Positions 1 through 9,261 of a stretch of 64,000 nt of DNA are shown here, in pieces; position 1 is the first letter of the stretch, and the number at the start of each line of letters is the position of its first letter. The DNA is from Bordetella holmesii ATCC 51541 (GTDB lineage Bacteria > Pseudomonadota > Gammaproteobacteria > Burkholderiales > Burkholderiaceae_B): contig CP007494.1 of NCBI GenBank assembly GCA_000612485.1, forward strand, positions 2,170,001 to 2,234,000, written 5' to 3'. The notes beneath the pieces are model-generated. The model ran no database searches. It was not told where the DNA came from and saw nothing but the letters and a program-made list of their open reading frames with translations. Made by a program: the position numbers and the translations under genes.

Positions 1-279
1 TATCGTGCGCGCGAGGTTGTCTCGCGCATGCGTGAGCTCATCCCCCGTCAAATGTATGACGTGGCCATTCAAGCCGCTATCGGTGCGGAAGTGATCGCTC
101 GCGAGAACGTCAAGGCATTGCGCAAGAACGTGCTGGCCAAGTGCTATGGCGGCGATATCAGCCGCAAGAAAAAACTGCTGGAAAAGCAGAAGGCCGGCAA
201 GAAACGCATGAAGCAGGTCGGCACGGTCGAGATCCCGCAAGAGGCCTTTCTGGCCATTCTGCAAGTCGAAGACAAGTAG
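1..279 (+). CDS. lepA: Elongation factor 4 (LepA), C-terminal end only
   Basis: The reading frame is open from the first base and ends at 279, giving the last 92 residues. LepA is a translational GTPase that back-translocates ribosomes. This segment is its family-specific C-terminal domain, recognised by [18 protein letters not shown] and the lysine-rich [17 protein letters not shown] motif that contacts the ribosome. The GTPase domains lie outside the window. lepB follows after 23 bp, the usual lepA-lepB order of proteobacteria. Confidence 0.95.
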   Translation, partial: YRAREVVSRMRELIPRQMYDVAIQAAIGAEVIARENVKALRKNVLAKCYGGDISRKKKLLEKQKAGKKRMKQVGTVEIPQEAFLAILQVEDK

Positions 280-302
280 CAACCGTATAGGCGGTAGAGA
301 CA

Positions 303-1187
303 ATGAGCTGGAATTTTGCCCTCATCCTTTTTGTGCTGTTGGTCGTGACCGGCGTGATCTGGGCGCTGGATCTGCTGATCTGGCGCAAGGCGCGCAGGCG
401 TCGCGCCCAGGCCGCGGCCGAGCAGGTGCAGGCCGCCGGTATCAGCGACCCGGCAGAGGCCGAGCGTTTGCGCCAGGATGCCGTCGATCAGGCCAACAAG
501 ATGCCCTGGTGGATCGAGTACGCCGTAAGTTTTTTTCCGGTCATTCTCTTCGTGTTCGTATTGCGCTCCTTTGTGGTCGAACCCTTCCGCATCCCTTCGG
601 GTTCAATGTTGCCCACCTTGCAATCGGGCGATCTCATCCTGGTGAACAAATTCGGCTACGGCATACGCTTGCCGGTCATCGACAAGAAGGTGATTGATCT
701 GGGTTCGCCGCAACGTGGCGATGTGGTGGTGTTCCGTTATCCGGTAGATCCTGATGTGGATTACATCAAGCGCATCGTCGGGCTGCCTGGCGATGAGGTT
801 GCCTACCTGGACAAAAAGCTATACATCAACGGCGAACTGGTCCCTCACGTGCGTGATGGCGATTATTTTGAGCCGGATCGCGTGTCCTATGTGGCTCAAT
901 ATAAAGAGAAATTAGGAGGCGTTGAGCACAAAATACTGCTGGATGAAAACAAATTCCAGGATTTTGGGCCAATCTGGAAATTTCCCAACATGGAGAACTG
1001 CCAGTACTTGCGCAATGGAGTACGCTGCAAGGTACCCGAAGGCCAGTACTTCGCCATGGGTGATAACCGTGACAATAGTGCCGATAGCCGTTACTGGGGT
1101 TTTGTTCCTGACAGTAATATCGTTGGCAAGGCATTCTTTGTCTGGATGAATTTTGGCGACTTGAGCCGTATAGGCCGTTTTCACTGA
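303..1187 (+). CDS. lepB: Signal peptidase I
   Basis: Inner-membrane serine protease that removes signal peptides from secreted proteins. It has 294 residues. Two hydrophobic segments lie at about 4-27 and 72-92. The catalytic serine is in PSGSM (Ser101) and the general-base lysine in [12 protein letters not shown] (Lys156). The conserved box [12 protein letters not shown] lies near the C-terminus. Start ATG 303 gives the short N-terminal membrane anchor expected. It lies between lepA and rnc, and only 5 bp separate it from rnc, so cotranscription is likely. Confidence 0.96.
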   Translation: MSWNFALILFVLLVVTGVIWALDLLIWRKARRRRAQAAAEQVQAAGISDPAEAERLRQDAVDQANKMPWWIEYAVSFFPVILFVFVLRSFVVEPFRIPSGSMLPTLQSGDLILVNKFGYGIRLPVIDKKVIDLGSPQRGDVVVFRYPVDPDVDYIKRIVGLPGDEVAYLDKKLYINGELVPHVRDGDYFEPDRVSYVAQYKEKLGGVEHKILLDENKFQDFGPIWKFPNMENCQYLRNGVRCKVPEGQYFAMGDNRDNSADSRYWGFVPDSNIVGKAFFVWMNFGDLSRIGRFH

Positions 1188-1192
1188 TAGTC

Positions 1193-1948
1193 ATGTCCTT
1201 AGCCACGCTGGAAACCCGCCTCGGTCATCATTTTGGCGATCAGGCATTGCTTGAGCAGGCGCTCACGCACCGTAGCCACGGTGCGCGCCACAACGAGCGC
1301 CTGGAGTTTCTCGGCGACTCCGTACTGAACTTCGTCGTCGCCGCCATGCTGTTCGAGCGTTATGCCAAGCTGGACGAAGGCGATTTGTCGCGCGTGCGCG
1401 CCAACCTCGTCAAGCAGGCGTCGCTGGCCGATATCGCGCAGCGCCTCGATTTGTCGCTTTATCTGCGTCTCGGAGAAGGCGAGTTGAAGAGCGGAGGATT
1501 TCGACGCCCGTCCATCCTTGCCGACACGGTCGAGGCATTGTTTGGCGCCGTGTTTCTCGACGCCGGGTTCGCCGCAGCGCGTACGGTGATCGAGCGCCAG
1601 TACGACCCGGTGCTCGCCAGCGTCGATCCGCAGACCCTTGGCAAGGACGCCAAGACGCTGCTGCAGGAGTTCTTGCAGGGCCGTAAGATGGCCTTGCCCA
1701 TTTACACCGTGGTCGCTACGCACGGGGCCGCGCACAGTCAGCAGTTCGAGGTGGAGTGCGCTATTCCAGCTCTCGAAATCAAGGTGACGGCCGGTGGCGC
1801 AAGCCGCCGTGCCGCCGAACAATCCGCCGCCAAGCTGGCCCTGGAGGCCGCCCAGGCGGTCAGTCCGCGAGTCGCGCGCAAAGGCGGCCGCGCGCGCAAG
1901 ACGGCACAACTGTCGCTGCCGGTGGCAGTGGCTCAAGAGGTTAAATGA
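1193..1948 (+). CDS. rnc: Ribonuclease III
   Basis: Endoribonuclease that cleaves double-stranded RNA in rRNA processing and mRNA decay. The 251 residues show the RNase III signature [12 protein letters not shown] (34-45) and the metal-binding [13 protein letters not shown] segment. A double-stranded-RNA-binding domain follows from about 155 to 220 ([11 protein letters not shown] and later [17 protein letters not shown]). A basic tail of about 25 residues follows. The stop overlaps the era start (ATGA at 1945-1948), so the two are probably translationally coupled. Confidence 0.96.
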   Translation: MSLATLETRLGHHFGDQALLEQALTHRSHGARHNERLEFLGDSVLNFVVAAMLFERYAKLDEGDLSRVRANLVKQASLADIAQRLDLSLYLRLGEGELKSGGFRRPSILADTVEALFGAVFLDAGFAAARTVIERQYDPVLASVDPQTLGKDAKTLLQEFLQGRKMALPIYTVVATHGAAHSQQFEVECAIPALEIKVTAGGASRRAAEQSAAKLALEAAQAVSPRVARKGGRARKTAQLSLPVAVAQEVK

Positions 1949-2835
1949 GTTCCCAAGCTTTTCGTACCGGCTTCGTCGCTATCGTGGGCCGCCCCAATGT
2001 GGGCAAGTCCACCCTGACCAACGCCCTGATCGGTTCCAAGATTTCTATCGTCTCGCGCAAGGCGCAGACCACCCGGCACCGCATTCATGGTGTGCTCACG
2101 CGCGAGCATGAACAGTTTGTCTTCGTCGACACGCCGGGATTTCAGACCCGTCACGGCGGCGCTATGAACCGCATGATGAATCGCGTCGTGACGCAGGCCC
2201 TGGCCGATGTCGATGTGGTCGTGCACGTGGTGGAAGCCGGAAAGTGGTCTGAGGGGGACGCCAAGCTTTTGCCCTTGCTGCCCAAGGCCGAGCGCACGAT
2301 ACTGGCCATCAGCAAGATCGATGCGCTGAAAAATCGTGACGATCTCTTCCCCTTCGTGGCCAAAATCATGGCGCAGCATCCCTACGGCGCGGTGGTGCCG
2401 GTAAGCGCCACCAAGAATCAGCAGCTCGATCAGTTACTGGCAGAAATTGCCCAGCGCCTGCCGGAAGGCGAGGCCATGTTCGAAGAGGACACGCTGACGG
2501 ACCGCTCTATGCGTTTCATCGCCGCTGAGCTCGTGCGCGAAAAGATTTTCCGTCTGGTCGGCGACGAACTGCCTTACGGCTGTACGGTCGTCATCGAGCA
2601 ATGGGAAGAGAGCGACGCGCATGCACGCATCGCGGCCTGCGTCGTGGTCGAACGCGACAGCCATCGTCCCATTCTGTTGGGCTCGGGCGGCCAGCACATG
2701 AAGCGCATCGCCACTGAAGCGCGCCAGGATATCGCCAAGCTACTGGACAAGCCAGTGCATCTGGAGGTGTATATCAAGGTGCGCAAAGGCTGGTCGGATC
2801 GCGAGGGTGCGTTGCGCGATCTGGGTTATGAGTAA
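1945..2835 (+). CDS. era: GTPase Era
   Basis: GTPase needed for 30S ribosome maturation; it binds the 3' end of 16S rRNA. The 296 residues contain G1 GRPNVGKS (15-22), G3 DTPGF, and a C-terminal KH domain with [11 protein letters not shown] and the final [11 protein letters not shown]. Length is normal for the family. It overlaps rnc by 4 bases and recO by 8 bases, so rnc-era-recO forms a tight unit. Confidence 0.97.
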   Translation: MSSQAFRTGFVAIVGRPNVGKSTLTNALIGSKISIVSRKAQTTRHRIHGVLTREHEQFVFVDTPGFQTRHGGAMNRMMNRVVTQALADVDVVVHVVEAGKWSEGDAKLLPLLPKAERTILAISKIDALKNRDDLFPFVAKIMAQHPYGAVVPVSATKNQQLDQLLAEIAQRLPEGEAMFEEDTLTDRSMRFIAAELVREKIFRLVGDELPYGCTVVIEQWEESDAHARIAACVVVERDSHRPILLGSGGQHMKRIATEARQDIAKLLDKPVHLEVYIKVRKGWSDREGALRDLGYE

Positions 2836-3415
2836 GCGCGCTCAGCGCGTTCACGATAATCGTGCCTATATGCTCCACGCCACGGCGTGGCGCGAAACTT
2901 CGCTCATCGTCCAGGCTTTTTCTCGCGATCACGGCTGCGTGGCTCTCGTCGCCAAGGGCGCCAAGAGGCCTTATTCCGTATTGCGGCCTGTACTGTCGGC
3001 CTTTCAGCCGCTGTTGATGTCCTGGACTGGCGCGGGCGAGGTCAAAACATTGATGCGCGCCGAGGTCGCCGGGATGCACCCGCTGGGCGGCGCATCACTG
3101 ATGTCCGCCTGGTATCTGAATGAGCTGCTGCTGCGGCTATTGCCGCGCGAAGACGCACATCCCCTTTTGTTCGATGCTTACGAAACGGCCTTGCAGCAAT
3201 TAGCCGGGGGTTCGAGAGCCGCTGGGGCATTGCGCCGTTTCGAATGGATTTTGCTGCGTGAAACCGGATACGGGATCGACGATCAGGAGCCGGATTTCAA
3301 TGACCTGAGCATCGAGCCGGATCTGCGGCGCGATCTGCGCGAGCGTCTGGAGACTCACCTGGTTGGCCGTCCGCTTGCGACCCGGCGTGTGCTGATGGAG
3401 TTGCAGCGGCTTTGA
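2828..3415 (+). CDS. recO: DNA repair protein RecO (short form)
   Basis: RecFOR-pathway protein that loads RecA at gaps. Start ATG 2828 overlaps the end of era and gives [21 protein letters not shown]. The N-terminal OB-fold is recognisable (WRETSLIVQAFSRDHGCVALVAKGAKRP), and the C-terminus ends with the usual RPLATRRVLMELQRL. At 195 residues it is shorter than the roughly 230-250 common in the family. The region after RETGYG, which in many RecO proteins carries a longer insert with cysteines, is very short here and has no CxxC. This may be the normal form in this genus or an in-frame deletion. Confidence 0.85.
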   Translation: MSKRAQRVHDNRAYMLHATAWRETSLIVQAFSRDHGCVALVAKGAKRPYSVLRPVLSAFQPLLMSWTGAGEVKTLMRAEVAGMHPLGGASLMSAWYLNELLLRLLPREDAHPLLFDAYETALQQLAGGSRAAGALRRFEWILLRETGYGIDDQEPDFNDLSIEPDLRRDLRERLETHLVGRPLATRRVLMELQRL

Positions 3416-3426
3416 TGCCTGGCTTG

Positions 3427-3447
3427 GACGGCCCGACTCAGGCCGTC
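3427..3447. terminator. Possible bidirectional terminator between recO and the cyclase gene
   Basis: A GACGGCC/GGCCGTC stem of 7 bp with a 7-nt loop lies between the convergent recO and diguanylate cyclase genes and overlaps the cyclase stop codon. The T-run is poor on both sides, so function is uncertain. Confidence 0.4.
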
Positions 3448-4529
3448 TGTATCGTGTCTGCCGGGGTAGCAGCGTCAGGCCGCACAGTTTCGACACGATT
3501 GCGTCCAGATGTCTTGCCGCGATAAAGCGCGAGGTCAGCATCCTGCAAGGCATGATCCAATGCAAGCGCCTCATGAAACGGTCTGGAAACGGCGATGGTC
3601 GCCGTACAGCGGATGTACTCCTGGGGGTTGCTGGTCCGTATGGCAAGGCGGGCGATGGCCAGACGGATATCCTCGGCCAGGCGCATGGCGGACTGCTCCG
3701 GCTGCATGCAGATAATGATGAACTCCTCCCCACCCATCCGACATATCAGATTCGTTTTCGGAGCCGTCGCGGTTAGCACCTCGCCGATATGGCTCAGCAC
3801 ACTGTCGCCGACCAGATGGCCGTAGGTGTCATTGATCTGCTTGAAGTGATCGATATCCATCATCAGCAGCTGCACGGGCGCGGCGTGGCGCGAACGGAAG
3901 TGGGCGGCCAGTGAATCCGTCAGTCCGCGGCGATTCAGAAGCCCGGTCAGCGGGTCGCGGGTGGCCAGTGTTTGCAGTTCGTCGGTCAGGCGTCGCAGTA
4001 CCAGCCAGACCGTGGCCGGCGGCAGTACGGTGCCGAGAAACGACATATACAGATAGAACACCATCTGGAAGCGGCTGCCCATATCGAGCAACCCTGCGCT
4101 GAGGATCATGACCAGCTTGGCGGCATTGAGTACGCAGATACCAGCGATCAGGGCCGCGAAGATAGCCATTTCTACAGGCATGTCCCGGGCGTAGGTTCTC
4201 ATGCCGCGCAGGGCCGCGAGGGACATTCCCAGAAAGAGCAGGGCACAGGATCCTGCCAACAGAGCGTGGCGCGCTTCTGTCCCCCATGCTGTCTGAACCG
4301 CCAACTGAGCTGCCGTGTACAGCAATGCCAGGATCAGCAACGGTTTGCGGACGGCGGTCGGGCGATTGAAGAACCGCATGGCGCCCAGCAAATAGGCCAC
4401 AGGAGCGCAAAGCGTCAGTGTATGGTTGACCAGGCTGAGAACCAACCCGTCTGACGAGTGGCCGAGCAACTGCAGCACATAGGCACAGCCAAGCATGAGG
4501 TTGCCAAACGCGAATACCTCCAGCCCCAT
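3438..4529 (-). pseudogene. Membrane diguanylate cyclase (GGDEF), main 3' part, split by IS copy 1
   Basis: GGDEF-domain protein that would make cyclic di-GMP from GTP. The visible 363 residues hold several hydrophobic membrane segments (about residues 5-190). A cyclase domain follows with TRDPLTGLLNRRG, MDIDHFKQINDTYGH and the active site RMGGEEF. No RxxD inhibitory site is seen just before the active loop. The 5' end is cut by the IS at 4536. The missing start lies beyond the IS at 5850-5951, and joining the two parts through one 7-base A run restores a single frame. The remnant still begins with an in-frame ATG (4527-4529), 9 bases after the transposase stop on the same strand, so a truncated protein could be made by read-through. 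Confidence 0.85.
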
Positions 4530-4538
4530 TTTTTTGGT

Positions 4539-5759
4539 TCATCGAGGAATACCGGGGAATGCAGACCGGATCTTGAGGAAGAAGTACTCCTGATCGCGGT
4601 AGCCGTAGGCGCGGCGTTTGATGACTTTGATGGTGTTGTTGATGCCCTCGACGATGCTGGTGTTGAGCCGGTGGCGACAGCGAGACAGAATCCCGTGCAG
4701 ATAGGCTTTTAGCTTGAGCGCGAAGTGAGCCAAGGCGGCGATGCCGCTGCCCTGAGCCTGTTGCAGCCAGTGATCCCATGCCTGGCGGGCGTAGCCGGGG
4801 TGTTGGTAGAACCACAGCTGTTTGAGCTCATCGCGCATCAGATAAGCGGTGAGCAAGGGCTGGTTGGCCTGGAGCAACTCGTCCAACTTTACCGATTGGC
4901 ACGGATCGAGGTTTTTGCGATTGCGCAGCAGTAGCCAGCGACTGGACTTGATCACCCGGCGGGCCGGCTTGTCGTGCCGCAACTGGTTCGCTTGGTCTAC
5001 ACGCACCCGGTCTATCACTTCACGGCCGTACTTGGCCACGACGTGGAACAGGTCGTAGACGATCTCGGCGTTGGGGCAGTTGGCCTGGATCTCCAGCTCA
5101 TAGGCCGTCGTCATGTCGATCGCTACGGCCCGGATCTGCTGGGCAACCCCAGTTGGCAGTTGTTCGAAGAAGGCTCTGGCCGTCTCGCGCGAGCGGCCAT
5201 CACCGATCCATAGCACCTGACGGCGGATCGGATCGACAACGACCGTGGCATAACGATGGCCCTTGTGTAGAGCGAACTCGTCCATCGCTAGGTAGTGGAT
5301 CTGGCTCCAGTCCGGCTCTTGGATCGCCCGTCGCAGCAGGGCCTTGTCCAGCGCCTTGACCGTGTGCCAACCCAGTTGGAAGAAGCGCGCCACGGCCAGA
5401 ATGTTGCTGGACTCAAGCAACTGGCTGACCGCCTCGGCCAGCCGGTCGGTCACTCGCTGGTAACGGCCCAGCCAGCTCAGCCTCTCCAGATGCGGTCCAC
5501 CGCACTGCTCGCACCAGACCCGCCGACGCGGCACTACCAGCGTCACTCGCAGCGCCATTAGCGGCAGATCCCGCACCCGGCGCGTGGTCGTCTCATGCAC
5601 CTGCCGACATCGGTTGCCGCAGTGCTCGCAGTGCATCGTTCGCGCTGAAGGCTTCAGGTAAATCGTGACCGTCCGGCTCTCACCTTCAGGCCACACGACC
5701 CGCTCCACCCGATAACCTTCCCACCCACCCAACCTCTCGATCGTCTTGCGGTCCAGCAT
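4539..5759 (-). CDS. tnpA: ISL3-family transposase (IS1001 type), copy 1
   Basis: DDE transposase of 406 residues if it starts at the ATG giving MLDRKTIERLGGWEGYRV. A start 48 bases further upstream (MPLRLILDF) is also open, but it would read through the hairpin at 5770-5795, and 406 matches the known IS1001 length. The N-terminus has zinc-finger-like cysteines (HCEHCGNRC, WCEQCGG). The catalytic core contains YLAMDEFALHKGHRYATV and AVAIDMTTAYE. The C-terminus carries STIVEG-like spacing with NTSIVEGINNTIKVIKRRA. The stop codon lies inside the terminal inverted repeat. Confidence 0.93.
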   Translation of the reverse strand: MLDRKTIERLGGWEGYRVERVVWPEGESRTVTIYLKPSARTMHCEHCGNRCRQVHETTTRRVRDLPLMALRVTLVVPRRRVWCEQCGGPHLERLSWLGRYQRVTDRLAEAVSQLLESSNILAVARFFQLGWHTVKALDKALLRRAIQEPDWSQIHYLAMDEFALHKGHRYATVVVDPIRRQVLWIGDGRSRETARAFFEQLPTGVAQQIRAVAIDMTTAYELEIQANCPNAEIVYDLFHVVAKYGREVIDRVRVDQANQLRHDKPARRVIKSSRWLLLRNRKNLDPCQSVKLDELLQANQPLLTAYLMRDELKQLWFYQHPGYARQAWDHWLQQAQGSGIAALAHFALKLKAYLHGILSRCRHRLNTSIVEGINNTIKVIKRRAYGYRDQEYFFLKIRSAFPGIPR

Positions 5760-5769
5760 GATCCCGGCC

Positions 5770-5795
5770 TTGATCCTTGAAAAATCAAGGATCAA
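5770..5795 (-). promoter_or_regulatory. Hairpin just upstream of the transposase start (copy 1)
   Basis: Perfect 11-bp inverted repeat TTGATCCTTGA/TCAAGGATCAA with a 4-base loop, ending 10 bases before the transposase ATG. The likely Shine-Dalgarno AAGG overlaps the 3' arm. RNA entering from outside the IS could fold and hide the ribosome site. The same hairpin occurs in the other copies (15417-15442 in copy 2). Confidence 0.6.
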
Positions 5796-5849
5796 GCGTA
5801 ACGGCAATCAAGCACGGCTCCACGCTATTCCGCGATGAACCTTTTTTTT

Positions 5850-5951
5850 GCAATGCAATCGGGCGCTGATCAGCCTGAACATGAGGCAGAAACAGAACAG
5901 ATGCAGGCAAAGCATGCCCAGGATGACGGAGGAAACCAAACGTGGACTCAC
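5850..5951 (-). pseudogene. Diguanylate cyclase, 5' fragment beyond IS copy 1
   Basis: On the - strand a GTG at 5951-5949 opens a frame reading MSPRLVSSVILGMLCLHLF and on to RLISARLHCK, a hydrophobic first membrane segment. Across the A run this frame joins the 4529 remnant as CKKMGLEVFAFGN, so it is the missing N-terminus of the cyclase. No ATG lies in frame upstream before a stop, so GTG is the probable start. The ribosome site is weak. From 5952 to 6103 no gene is seen. Confidence 0.7.
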
Positions 5952-6103
5952 ATGGATAAACGACCCGTGCCGTGCGTCGGATCCGCATCTTCAAGCACAG
6001 AGGCGGGCCCAATATCCAATAGGGGTCTGTGAGGCCACGCGCGCCATTTTAGCCTTCTTGTGATGAGATTCAGCCCCATCTCTGACGGGCTCGACGCGGG
6101 CAG

Positions 6104-6128
6104 AAAAAAAACCGCCTGCGTAGGCGGG
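6104..6128 (-). terminator. Terminator downstream of the Bax-inhibitor-like gene
   Basis: Read on the - strand, a CCGCCT/AGGCGG stem with a 4-base loop is followed by 8 T. It lies about 40 bases after the stop of the gene at 6168-6878. Confidence 0.85.
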
Positions 6129-6167
6129 TTTGGGCCGGTTTTCAGGCCCGGGGAACATGCACCCCGA

Positions 6168-6878
6168 TCAATCGCGGTTGCCGCCGAAGATACCCAGCAG
6201 CATCAGCAGATTGGAGAACACGTTGTACACATCCAGGTAGATGGCCAGCGTAGCTGTCACGTAATTGGTTTCACCGCCGTTGACCACACGCTGCAAGTCC
6301 ACCAGCATGAAGGCCGAGAAGATGACAATGGCCAGAACGGAGATGGTCAACATCAGCGCAGGCAGTTGCAGAAAGATATTGGCCAGGGCGGCTAGGATGA
6401 TGACCACAGCGCCCGTGAACAACCACTTCTGCATGCTCGAGAGATCGCGTTTGATGGTGGTGGCCAGTGTCGCCATGGTGCCGAAGACGACGGCGGTACC
6501 GCCAAACGCCATCATGACGAGCTGCGAACCATTGCCAAGACCGAGTACGAAGCCCAGCAGCCTCGAGAGCATGACGCCCATGAAGAAGGTGAAAGCAAGC
6601 AACAACACCACGCCCAGCGAACTGTTTTTGTTTTTCTCGATCGCGAACATCAGGCCGAAGGCACCGACCAGGAAAATAATGGCCGACATCCCGGGGCTGG
6701 CGCCCATGACTCGGTTGATGCCGGTGTACAGGCCGACCGCCGCGCCCAGCACGGTGGGGATCAGGGACAGGGCGAGCAGCCAGTAGGTATTACGCAATAC
6801 CTGTTTGCGGACGACTTCGCCCGGCGCGCCGGCAATGGGGCCGGAACGATTAAAGGGGGACGGACGGTATTCGCTCAT
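6168..6878 (-). CDS. Bax inhibitor-1/YccA family membrane protein
   Basis: Inner-membrane protein of 236 residues with about seven hydrophobic segments after a polar N-terminus (MSEYRPSPFNRSGPIAG). It belongs to the BI-1/YccA family (formerly UPF0005), some members of which modulate FtsH proteolysis or leak calcium; the exact role here is unknown. The family motif near the C-terminus is seen as NYVTATLAIYLDVYNVFSNL and LLGIFGG. It starts about 90 bp beyond the next - strand gene and ends in its own terminator, so it may be monocistronic. Confidence 0.92.
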   Translation of the reverse strand: MSEYRPSPFNRSGPIAGAPGEVVRKQVLRNTYWLLALSLIPTVLGAAVGLYTGINRVMGASPGMSAIIFLVGAFGLMFAIEKNKNSSLGVVLLLAFTFFMGVMLSRLLGFVLGLGNGSQLVMMAFGGTAVVFGTMATLATTIKRDLSSMQKWLFTGAVVIILAALANIFLQLPALMLTISVLAIVIFSAFMLVDLQRVVNGGETNYVTATLAIYLDVYNVFSNLLMLLGIFGGNRD

Positions 6879-6970
6879 GTGGACTCCTGTTTGGCGAGGT
6901 TCGCCTGATAGTACTTAGAATGACAGCATACCTGACGGTTTCCTGAAAAATCCAGTCGGGGAAATCAGGG

Positions 6971-7219
6971 TCAGCCCGGCCGAAGGCGCTGCATGGCGCG
7001 CTCGACAATACCGGGTAATTCGGCCTCCAGGCGGGCGCGCATGTCGGCCGCGGCTTGATTGGCTGCCTGATCGATAGCCTGTTCAAGCTCGGCCTGCAGC
7101 AAAGCCCGTAGTACCGGATCTGACGCCGGGTCGGGCGGCTCATCTTGCGAGGCCGGATGGGGCTCGTCGAGCCGCTCGGTCAGGGTCGGGATACCGGGAT
7201 CAGTGTAAGGAGCAGGCAT
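6971..7219 (-). CDS. Small conserved protein of unknown function
   Basis: 82 residues, acidic and alanine-rich, with a proline-rich N-terminal third (PHPASQDEPPDPASDP) and a predicted helical C-terminal half (LLQAELEQAIDQAANQAAA and MRARLEAELPGIVERAM). No catalytic motif is visible. It starts 18 bp after the holC stop on the same strand. In related bacteria a similar small protein sits at this place between holC and valS (DUF2486-like), but that family call is from memory. Confidence 0.7.
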   Translation of the reverse strand: MPAPYTDPGIPTLTERLDEPHPASQDEPPDPASDPVLRALLQAELEQAIDQAANQAAADMRARLEAELPGIVERAMQRLRPG

Positions 7220-7237
7220 GGCAGGACGGTGTGCCGC

Positions 7238-7675
7238 TTAAGCACCACGGCTCAGGTCGTGGCTTTGTGGTTGATGTCCGGCAGACACATAGTCGCGCCA
7301 GCGTGCGCGCGCTGCGGCCTTGTCTTCAGGACTGGCCGAGACGATCTCGAGCACGCGCGCGAACCCTGCGTAATTCGGCGGGCAGGCATCGTCCAGGTTG
7401 AGCAGCCAGGCTTGGGGCGCGAGCGTCAGGGCTTGGGTGGGGTCGGCGGCGGTGAGCACCACGGGCGTGTCGGCCGCCAGTGCATCCTGGGCCAACACGT
7501 GCGGCACGAAAGCGGTGTCGTCGAACGCCCAGAGCATCCGATCGAAAGCCGTCAGGCGGTTCGCGTCAGCGCAATAGACGACGAGCCGCTGGCCAGCCAG
7601 AAAGCGCTTGCGCGCTGTCTGGCACGCTGCCCGCAAACGGTCCGGGGCACCAAAAGCGAAATCGATCCGGGTCAT
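7238..7675 (-). CDS. holC: DNA polymerase III chi subunit
   Basis: Clamp-loader accessory subunit that links the loader to SSB. The 145 residues show the family start TRIDFAFGAPDRLRAACQTA, then RLVVYCADANRLTAFDRMLW and the LLNLDDACPPNYAGFARVLEIV region. It follows pepA after 17 bp on the same strand, the standard pepA-holC order, and the small gene at 6971 follows it closely. Confidence 0.94.
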   Translation of the reverse strand: MTRIDFAFGAPDRLRAACQTARKRFLAGQRLVVYCADANRLTAFDRMLWAFDDTAFVPHVLAQDALAADTPVVLTAADPTQALTLAPQAWLLNLDDACPPNYAGFARVLEIVSASPEDKAAARARWRDYVSAGHQPQSHDLSRGA

Positions 7676-7692
7676 GCGGGCAGGGTGGTCCG

Positions 7693-9207
7693 TCAGTCGT
7701 TGGTGTTGAGCAGGTACTGCATCAACAGAGGTACAGGGCGACCCGTTGCGCCTTTGTCCTTGCCGCCTCGCCAGGCCGTGCCAGCGATGTCCAGATGGGC
7801 CCAGGGATAGGCTTTGGTGAATCGGGACAGAAAGCAGGCGGCAGTAACCGCGCCAGCCTGGGGCCCGCCGATATTGGCGATGTCGGCAAAGTTGGACTTG
7901 AGCTGCTCCTGGTAGGCGTCGTCCAGCGGCATGCGCCAGACAGGGTCTTGTGCCTGGCGGCCGGCCGCCAGCAGAGCATCGGCCAGTGCGTCATTCTTGG
8001 AGAACAGGCCGCTGTTTACGCTACCCAACGCAACGACGCAGGCGCCGGTCAGGGTGGCGATGTCGATCACCGCGGACGGCTTGAAGCGTTCGGCGTAAGT
8101 CAGCGCGTCGCACAGCACCAGGCGGCCTTCGGCGTCGGTATTGAGGATCTCGATCGTCTGGCCCGACATGCTGGTTACCACATCGCCAGGCTTGTTGGCC
8201 TTGCCGCTGGGGAGATTTTCGCAGGCGGCGACCAGACCGACGACCTCCATGGCCGGGGCCAATTCGCCCAGGGCGCGGAAGGTGCCCAGCACGCTGGCTC
8301 CGCCGCACATGTCGTATTTCATCTCGTCCATGGTGGCGGCAGGCTTGAGCGATATGCCGCCGGCATCGAAGGTGATGCCCTTGCCCACGAGAACCACGGG
8401 ACCCGCAGCGGCTTTGGCCTTCTTGGCGGCAACCGGCTTGCCGTTGTACCGCAGCACGATAAAGCGCAGCGGTTCTTCGGAGCCGCGTGCCACCGACAGG
8501 AACGAACCCATGCCCAGCGCCTCGATCTGCTTGCGATCCAGGACGTCGACCTTGATAAGGGTTTTGAAGTCGCGGGCCAGCTTGCGAGCAGTCTCGCCCA
8601 GGTAGGTGGGGGTGCAGATATTGCCGGGCAGGTTCCCCAGCGTACGCGCCAGCTCCATGCCATTGGCGATGGCCTGACCTTCGCGCAGACCCAGTTGAGT
8701 CTGTGCCGTGTCGGCGCGCTCGACGATCTGCGTGATCTTCTTGAGTTTGGGGCGGGCGTCGCGATCGGCTTTGCCGAACGTGGCGTCGTAGTGGTAGGTG
8801 GCCTGGCCAGCGGCAATCGCCGCGGCCCGGGCACGATCGCGCAGACCGAGGGTGTCGATCGGCAGCGCAACGAGCGTCGACACCCCTTCGGCCAGTTGGG
8901 CGTTTACGCAATAGGCGGCAAAAGCCTGTTCGGCGCCGCTGTGGGCGCGGGCGTTGTATTCTTCCTGTTTGCCAAGACCGACGAGGATGACGCGCTGCGC
9001 TGCCACGGCAGTCAGGTTGCGTAGCACCAGGACGCTGCCAGCACGGCCGCGGAACTCGGTTTTGGTGACGGCGCGGATAGCGCCATTGCTCGCCCGGTCG
9101 ATCAGTTCGGCGGCGGGGCTGAGTACGCCATCGGCGTAGACGCCCACGGCCAATGCCGCAGTCTTGATCTGGTGCAGGGAAGCAGTGGTCTGTGTGCTAA
9201 ATTCCAT
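7693..9207 (-). CDS. pepA: Leucyl aminopeptidase
   Basis: Cytosolic M17 aminopeptidase with two metal ions that releases N-terminal residues; family members can also bind DNA. Start chosen at ATG 9207 (MEFSTQTTASLHQIKTAAL), giving 504 residues, the normal length; an upstream in-frame ATG would add 18 atypical residues. Metal and catalytic motifs are GKGITFDAGGISLKP, EMKYDMCGGASV, and the signature ILNTDAEGRLVL. It diverges from lptF with only 54 bp between the two starts, so the promoters overlap. Confidence 0.96.
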   Translation of the reverse strand: MEFSTQTTASLHQIKTAALAVGVYADGVLSPAAELIDRASNGAIRAVTKTEFRGRAGSVLVLRNLTAVAAQRVILVGLGKQEEYNARAHSGAEQAFAAYCVNAQLAEGVSTLVALPIDTLGLRDRARAAAIAAGQATYHYDATFGKADRDARPKLKKITQIVERADTAQTQLGLREGQAIANGMELARTLGNLPGNICTPTYLGETARKLARDFKTLIKVDVLDRKQIEALGMGSFLSVARGSEEPLRFIVLRYNGKPVAAKKAKAAAGPVVLVGKGITFDAGGISLKPAATMDEMKYDMCGGASVLGTFRALGELAPAMEVVGLVAACENLPSGKANKPGDVVTSMSGQTIEILNTDAEGRLVLCDALTYAERFKPSAVIDIATLTGACVVALGSVNSGLFSKNDALADALLAAGRQAQDPVWRMPLDDAYQEQLKSNFADIANIGGPQAGAVTAACFLSRFTKAYPWAHLDIAGTAWRGGKDKGATGRPVPLLMQYLLNTND

Positions 9208-9261
9208 GAAGATTTCCCGAGTGCGTCGCACGTTGCGGACGATTATCCCGCATATTCTCAC

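Larger units (their letters stand above)
4536..5841 (-). mobile_element. IS1001-like insertion sequence (ISL3 family), copy 1
   Basis: The element is 1306 bp. Its ends are GGTTCATCGAGGAATA and, on the other strand, GGTTCATCGCGGAATA, so the terminal inverted repeats are near perfect. T runs of 7 and 8 bases flank it, consistent with a homopolymeric target duplication. It carries one transposase gene. The four copies in the window are almost identical; those checked in copies 1-3 differ at scattered silent positions. It interrupts the diguanylate cyclase gene. Confidence 0.95.

Noticed and set aside
5785..6012. A 75-codon frame beside IS copy 1
   Set aside because: It runs from off-frame host DNA into the IS; a different frame gives the hydrophobic N-terminus that joins the cyclase.
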